A DNA stretch of 64,000 bases from Atrichornis clamosus (Eukaryota > Chordata > Aves > Passeriformes > Menuridae), in assembly GCA_013400975.1 (NCBI GenBank), contig WBMZ01002716.1, forward strand, positions 1-64,000, written 5' to 3'. The position numbers and the translations under genes are program-made. The stretch's first letter is position 1. Each line of letters opens with the position of its first letter. Positions 60,381 to 64,000 of this stretch are shown one piece after another. Below the pieces are notes generated by a model, which was not told where the DNA came from, searched no databases, and saw only the letters and a list, made by a program, of their open reading frames with translations.

Positions 60381-63300
60381 CTCCGAAGAGGGTTTTTCTT
60401 TTTCTGTTGATTGAATTCTGTGGCAAAATTATCAGTGAGTTTTATGGAAAGAGAGTTTTTGCCTAAACTACTTGCCTCTACTGTTTAACATCAGTAAACA
60501 AGAAGATTCTCAAGGTCCCATTTAAGATATGTCTGAGTTTGAACTGCCAAATCAGCAGCTTATGGAGGCTATGTAGGATTTTATCCGAATTGCCAAATCA
60601 ACACCTAGATAAGGATATACAAGTACTGTGGCTGAAATAACAAGAACTGACACACTTCCATATACTCCTTGGGGCAGAGAAACAGACTGATCAAACTGCT
60701 AAATATTTCAGCTCCCTTCCAGTAAAAACTCCTGGCAAACCATGATATCAGATTTCTGTGCAGATGTTCATTGGGTAAACAAACACAGAGCTGCACTCCC
60801 AATCCAGTCTTTAGCAAACTGGCTGGAATAGTAGCCCTCCTGCAATATAAGACTATCACTCTTAATTACACAGATGCCTGGATATTCTTTCCTTTCTAAA
60901 TACATTAGGACACTGCCAGGTCTCTGTAGCAGAAATTGGAATAAGAGATAATTTGCAATACCCTCTAAGAAAAATACTCTGATTTTTCTTCCTTCTTGCC
61001 TTGACTCATCTTTCTAAAACAGTGTTAATGAATTGAAAAACAAGCTTTCTTTCAAACTTCTACTGACTTTCAGGCAATCAAGTTTCTACCCCTGATGTTG
61101 ATGTCAGATGAACGTGAGAGAACTTTTCACCTTGAGTTCCTCAAGCTTAACGGTCAGTTATGCAAAAGGGATGGGACACAACTTACAACTTAAATGATAC
61201 CCTGACAGCATGTAGCTCAAAAGTTTGGACATCAATACCTTATTCTTCTGCTGCCTGAAGTCCTGAATTTTTATGGTAAAGTCCGCCAGAACTTAAATTA
61301 TTATTTCTGGGAATGTCTTGGTGTGCTGGTCATGTCCATGTAAAAAAATTCAGCCATTGTCTCTGTTGGGATAGCCACAAAAGTGTTCTAACCATCTTGA
61401 CTGATAAAGGTTTAAGGAAATGACCACCCACCTCAAACCCCAATCATTATAAGAATGAATGGAAATAATTTGCAGAAGAAAAGGGCACAGAGAGAAAAGT
61501 GTTAAATATTGGTCTGGAGAGCTTTAACAAGGCAAGAATTGAGTAGGAAAAGTCACTGGGGAGCATTAAAGAGAGGTCCCAGGGCCAGGGAGACGGTGGT
61601 GGTTCAGTGACCCTGGTGTCCTGCTGCAAGGCTTGCCTCCTGGTTATGGCAATGGTTTGGTTGCTGTGAATGATTTATATGAGAATGATACATTATAAAC
61701 ATCTTAGATATTTAGGTATTTTGTCAGAAAAAAGAAAAATTGTGGGGTTTTTTTTTGATGTCTTCTTTGAAACCTTAAAAGAAATGAACGGATTATCCAG
61801 GTGCGAATGGAGAAACACTAATCAGATGAAAATAGGAAAGAGTGATTTTGTGGTTTCTTCTTTTGATGTTTTTATTGACCAAGTAGAACTCTTGTCCTGG
61901 CTCAGGTATCCTTACAAGGTACCACATTATTTTAATTTTAATAAAATTTTACTGGAGACCAGAGGACAGGGAATATAAACCAGAGCAGTTTCTGCATCTT
62001 TTTTCTTCCATGAAGCCATCACTCAGAATATTCCTGTCAGACTTGCAGAAATACTCTGTAATTTATGTGACTGGTTGTGAATATTATTGCTCACAATGTT
62101 TAAGAGTAGAACAAAAGAGAAACAGGCTCTATACAGGGAAGAAAGAAAATGGGAATGTTAAAAAGGTAAATACTTATGCTGTAGAAAACAAATGAGGTTT
62201 TAAGCACTTCCCAGTGACAGAATAGTGCCTGTCCAGTTCACAGAAAAATGGGTAATATATTATAGAGGTTGTCAGAATGTTGTAGGTGTTACGAAGTGAA
62301 ACCTAAGGATGAATGCCTATTATAATTTTAGGATTATTGTGGGAGGCTGTTGAAATATCTTGTGCTTGTTTGTGTTGATCATCTAAAAAATCAGTGTCTC
62401 CAATCAGAATGGATTAAGAAAGGTCTCTAAAATTGGCCTATTCATTAGAAAAGCTAGGTCATTTAGCAGCCCGGAAAGAAATTTCAGACCAGCAGAATGA
62501 CGCAGAAAAAGGTGGTGACTCAGAAAGGCAAAGGACAATATTGTAAGAACAAATGAGGGGATTTATAATTCTGTAGAAATTCAGAGGAACAATAGCAGAC
62601 CTGATAGGGGTGAAATACTAGCAAATATGAAGTAAAGCTGAAACTCCTGACTTAGCTGATCATTATGCAAAAATTAAAACCAGCTAGTCTATCTGAAGGA
62701 AGAAATGAAATGTTAGATTGGGAACCATTGGAGAATGCTGACTTTTTGGATGATATGAATGAACAGGGAAAGAGACAGGAGTGGGAACTTGGATAGCTAT
62801 CCCAGGGGAAGGTAGTGCTGAAAACTGCTTTTGCCACTCAGTGAAAGAAAGATCTCCAGGGGACGTGAAACACATTGCTGCAAATCTCTGGCCTTTAAAG
62901 GAGAGCACATCTGGGGATTAGAGTGTTGTGCTGTGCAATGAAGGCACCTGAAGTGGGCTCGGTAAGTGCAGCTGGACTTGACCTTGGAGCTCTGATCAAA
63001 AGGCAAGAGAAACAACCATCCTTCAAGCCATGCACCACGGTGATGGCTACATAAGACATGACTTTCCTCCCTGGCCTCTCATCCAGACTGAATGAGAGCT
63101 GAGAGGTAAATTTCCTTCACTACTGGACAAAAGTCTGGCTTGTCTCTCTTTCCAGAGCATGTCCTCATGCATGGGTTTGATGAGAGAGAGGACTTGCAGT
63201 ACTGAGATAGCTCTTTTCTCCTTCTTCTTGGTACTACTCAGTGATGTTTCAAACAATCAGGGGTTCACTGAATCACAAGAGTGCAACTTTTTTAGTTGTG

Positions 63301-63404
63301 TAATGGGTGTTCACTTGAACGAAATCATAGCCACTTTTACAATCAAGGACTGGTGTGTGGTGGGAGCCTATAGTCTGACAGTTTTCTCTTCCCTATGTTC
63401 CTCC

Positions 63405-63640
63405 CAATGGAGCAAGCCTGGTGGAGGCAGTGGTCGCAGTGGGGTGCCCACCAGCTTGGGTCAGGTCTGGTGAGCATCTTGCATGTAAATAATATTTTCT
63501 TTTTGTACACTTCTGTTATTAATATTGTTGCTGTTACTGTACATTTTCTTATTGCTGTTTGCAGTAAATTGGTCTTATCTCAACCTGTGATCTTTGCCTT
63601 TTTTGCCTCCAGTTCTCTCCAGCCTCCCCTCCGTTGCATT
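63405..63640 (+). mobile_element. Truncated ERVL-like LTR, 3' part
   Basis: The segment carries the R/U5 landmarks of avian ERVL-type LTRs on the plus strand: GGTGAGCATCTTGCAT, a T/ATT/GTT-rich run, CAGTAAATT in place of a polyadenylation signal, CTTATCTCAACCTG, then a pyrimidine-rich CCAGTTCTCTCC. The same landmarks appear in reverse in the LTR at 42369-42710. The upstream U3 with its TATA box and the final TTAAACCAC...ACA end are not recognisable, so both ends are lost or too decayed, and no target duplication can be found. Confidence 0.55.
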
Positions 63641-64000
63641 AACTTCTGGTTGTTCAACTATGATCCCCCTGAAATCAGTGAAGGCCCAGTGAAGGCCAAA
63701 GTGGTATAAAAGTGATGAAGAAGAGGTCAGAAACTAGCCAAAAGGCTTTGGATAAGTTAGTTTGATTTCCTTTTTGATGATGAGCATTGCAGTGCTCAGA
63801 AGAATATGATATTCCTTGTCTCAGAAAAAGAGTATGGTATGTACTACCTGGAATCTTCACAAAAGAAACTGGTTGAAAACAAAACCAGCAAGGATGGTAA
63901 CACAACTATCCCTCTGCTTTTTCTGCTGCTTGCTTTGTCTGTGTCCATTTTACAGAATGCTGGAAGGTTTAGAAATCAACAGTCACAGGGATGGTCTTGT
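63641..64000. other. Noncoding end of window
   Basis: No gene or repeat is recognised. A 76-codon minus-strand frame (63675-63905) has no recognisable content. Confidence 0.5.

Larger units (their letters stand above)
58647..63404. other. Unique noncoding stretch
   Basis: No gene is supported; frames are about 100 codons or less. Items inside are the GGAA tract, a 19-bp tandem pair and an ISRE-like motif, given separately. The rest shows nothing specific. Confidence 0.5.

Noticed and set aside
1..64000. tRNA, rRNA, microRNA precursors and CRISPR arrays
   Set aside because: No tRNA A/B-box pair with a cloverleaf, no rRNA sequence, no long imperfect hairpin typical of a microRNA and no spaced repeat array was recognised by eye.

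Overview
The window is vertebrate nuclear DNA, most likely from a bird. It is AT-rich and has no sustained reading frame. It carries the 3' end of a CR1 LINE (3730-3840), with the ATTCTGTG-type terminal repeats typical of sauropsid CR1. It also carries ERVL-type LTRs of the kind common in neoavian genomes (about 42369-43494 and 63405-63640). I cannot name the species or a host gene. The longest open frames are about 150 codons, matching chance in 64 kb read six ways, and none resembles a known protein. I therefore annotate no coding gene. The window reads as intergenic or deep intronic sequence, possibly a gene desert with regulatory elements.

Layout. 1-3729 is unique AT-rich sequence, followed by the CR1 relic. 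3841-28983 is mostly unique and holds microsatellites, a three-copy AT-rich minisatellite (13779-13927), a perfect 12-bp-stem hairpin (16729-16757) and a two-copy 41-bp tandem duplication (22298-22378). 28984-31776 holds two pairs of direct repeats in the order A-B-A'-B', which suggests an old local duplication or a dispersed repeat family. 36920-37300 is the most striking non-transposon region: a CpG-rich island containing a 49-bp-period minisatellite, with the CTCF-like core CAGGGGGCGCTG occurring five times on the same strand and a hairpin in each full unit. 42369-43494 is a nested pair of solo LTRs: an ERVL-type LTR on the minus strand interrupted, just upstream of its TATA box, by a 506-bp plus-strand LTR with a perfect 6-bp target-site duplication. 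From 43495 to the end the sequence is again unique and AT-rich, broken by a CCCTT microsatellite with a 222-base assembly gap (58316-58646), a GGAA tract (59696-59769) and a truncated LTR (63405-63640).

No genes work together here in any way I can show. Functional candidates are the CTCF-like array, several homeodomain-motif-rich stretches that look like conserved noncoding elements (inference only), an ISRE-like triplet at 60364, and one weak terminal-exon candidate at 56647. All need comparison with other genomes or expression data.
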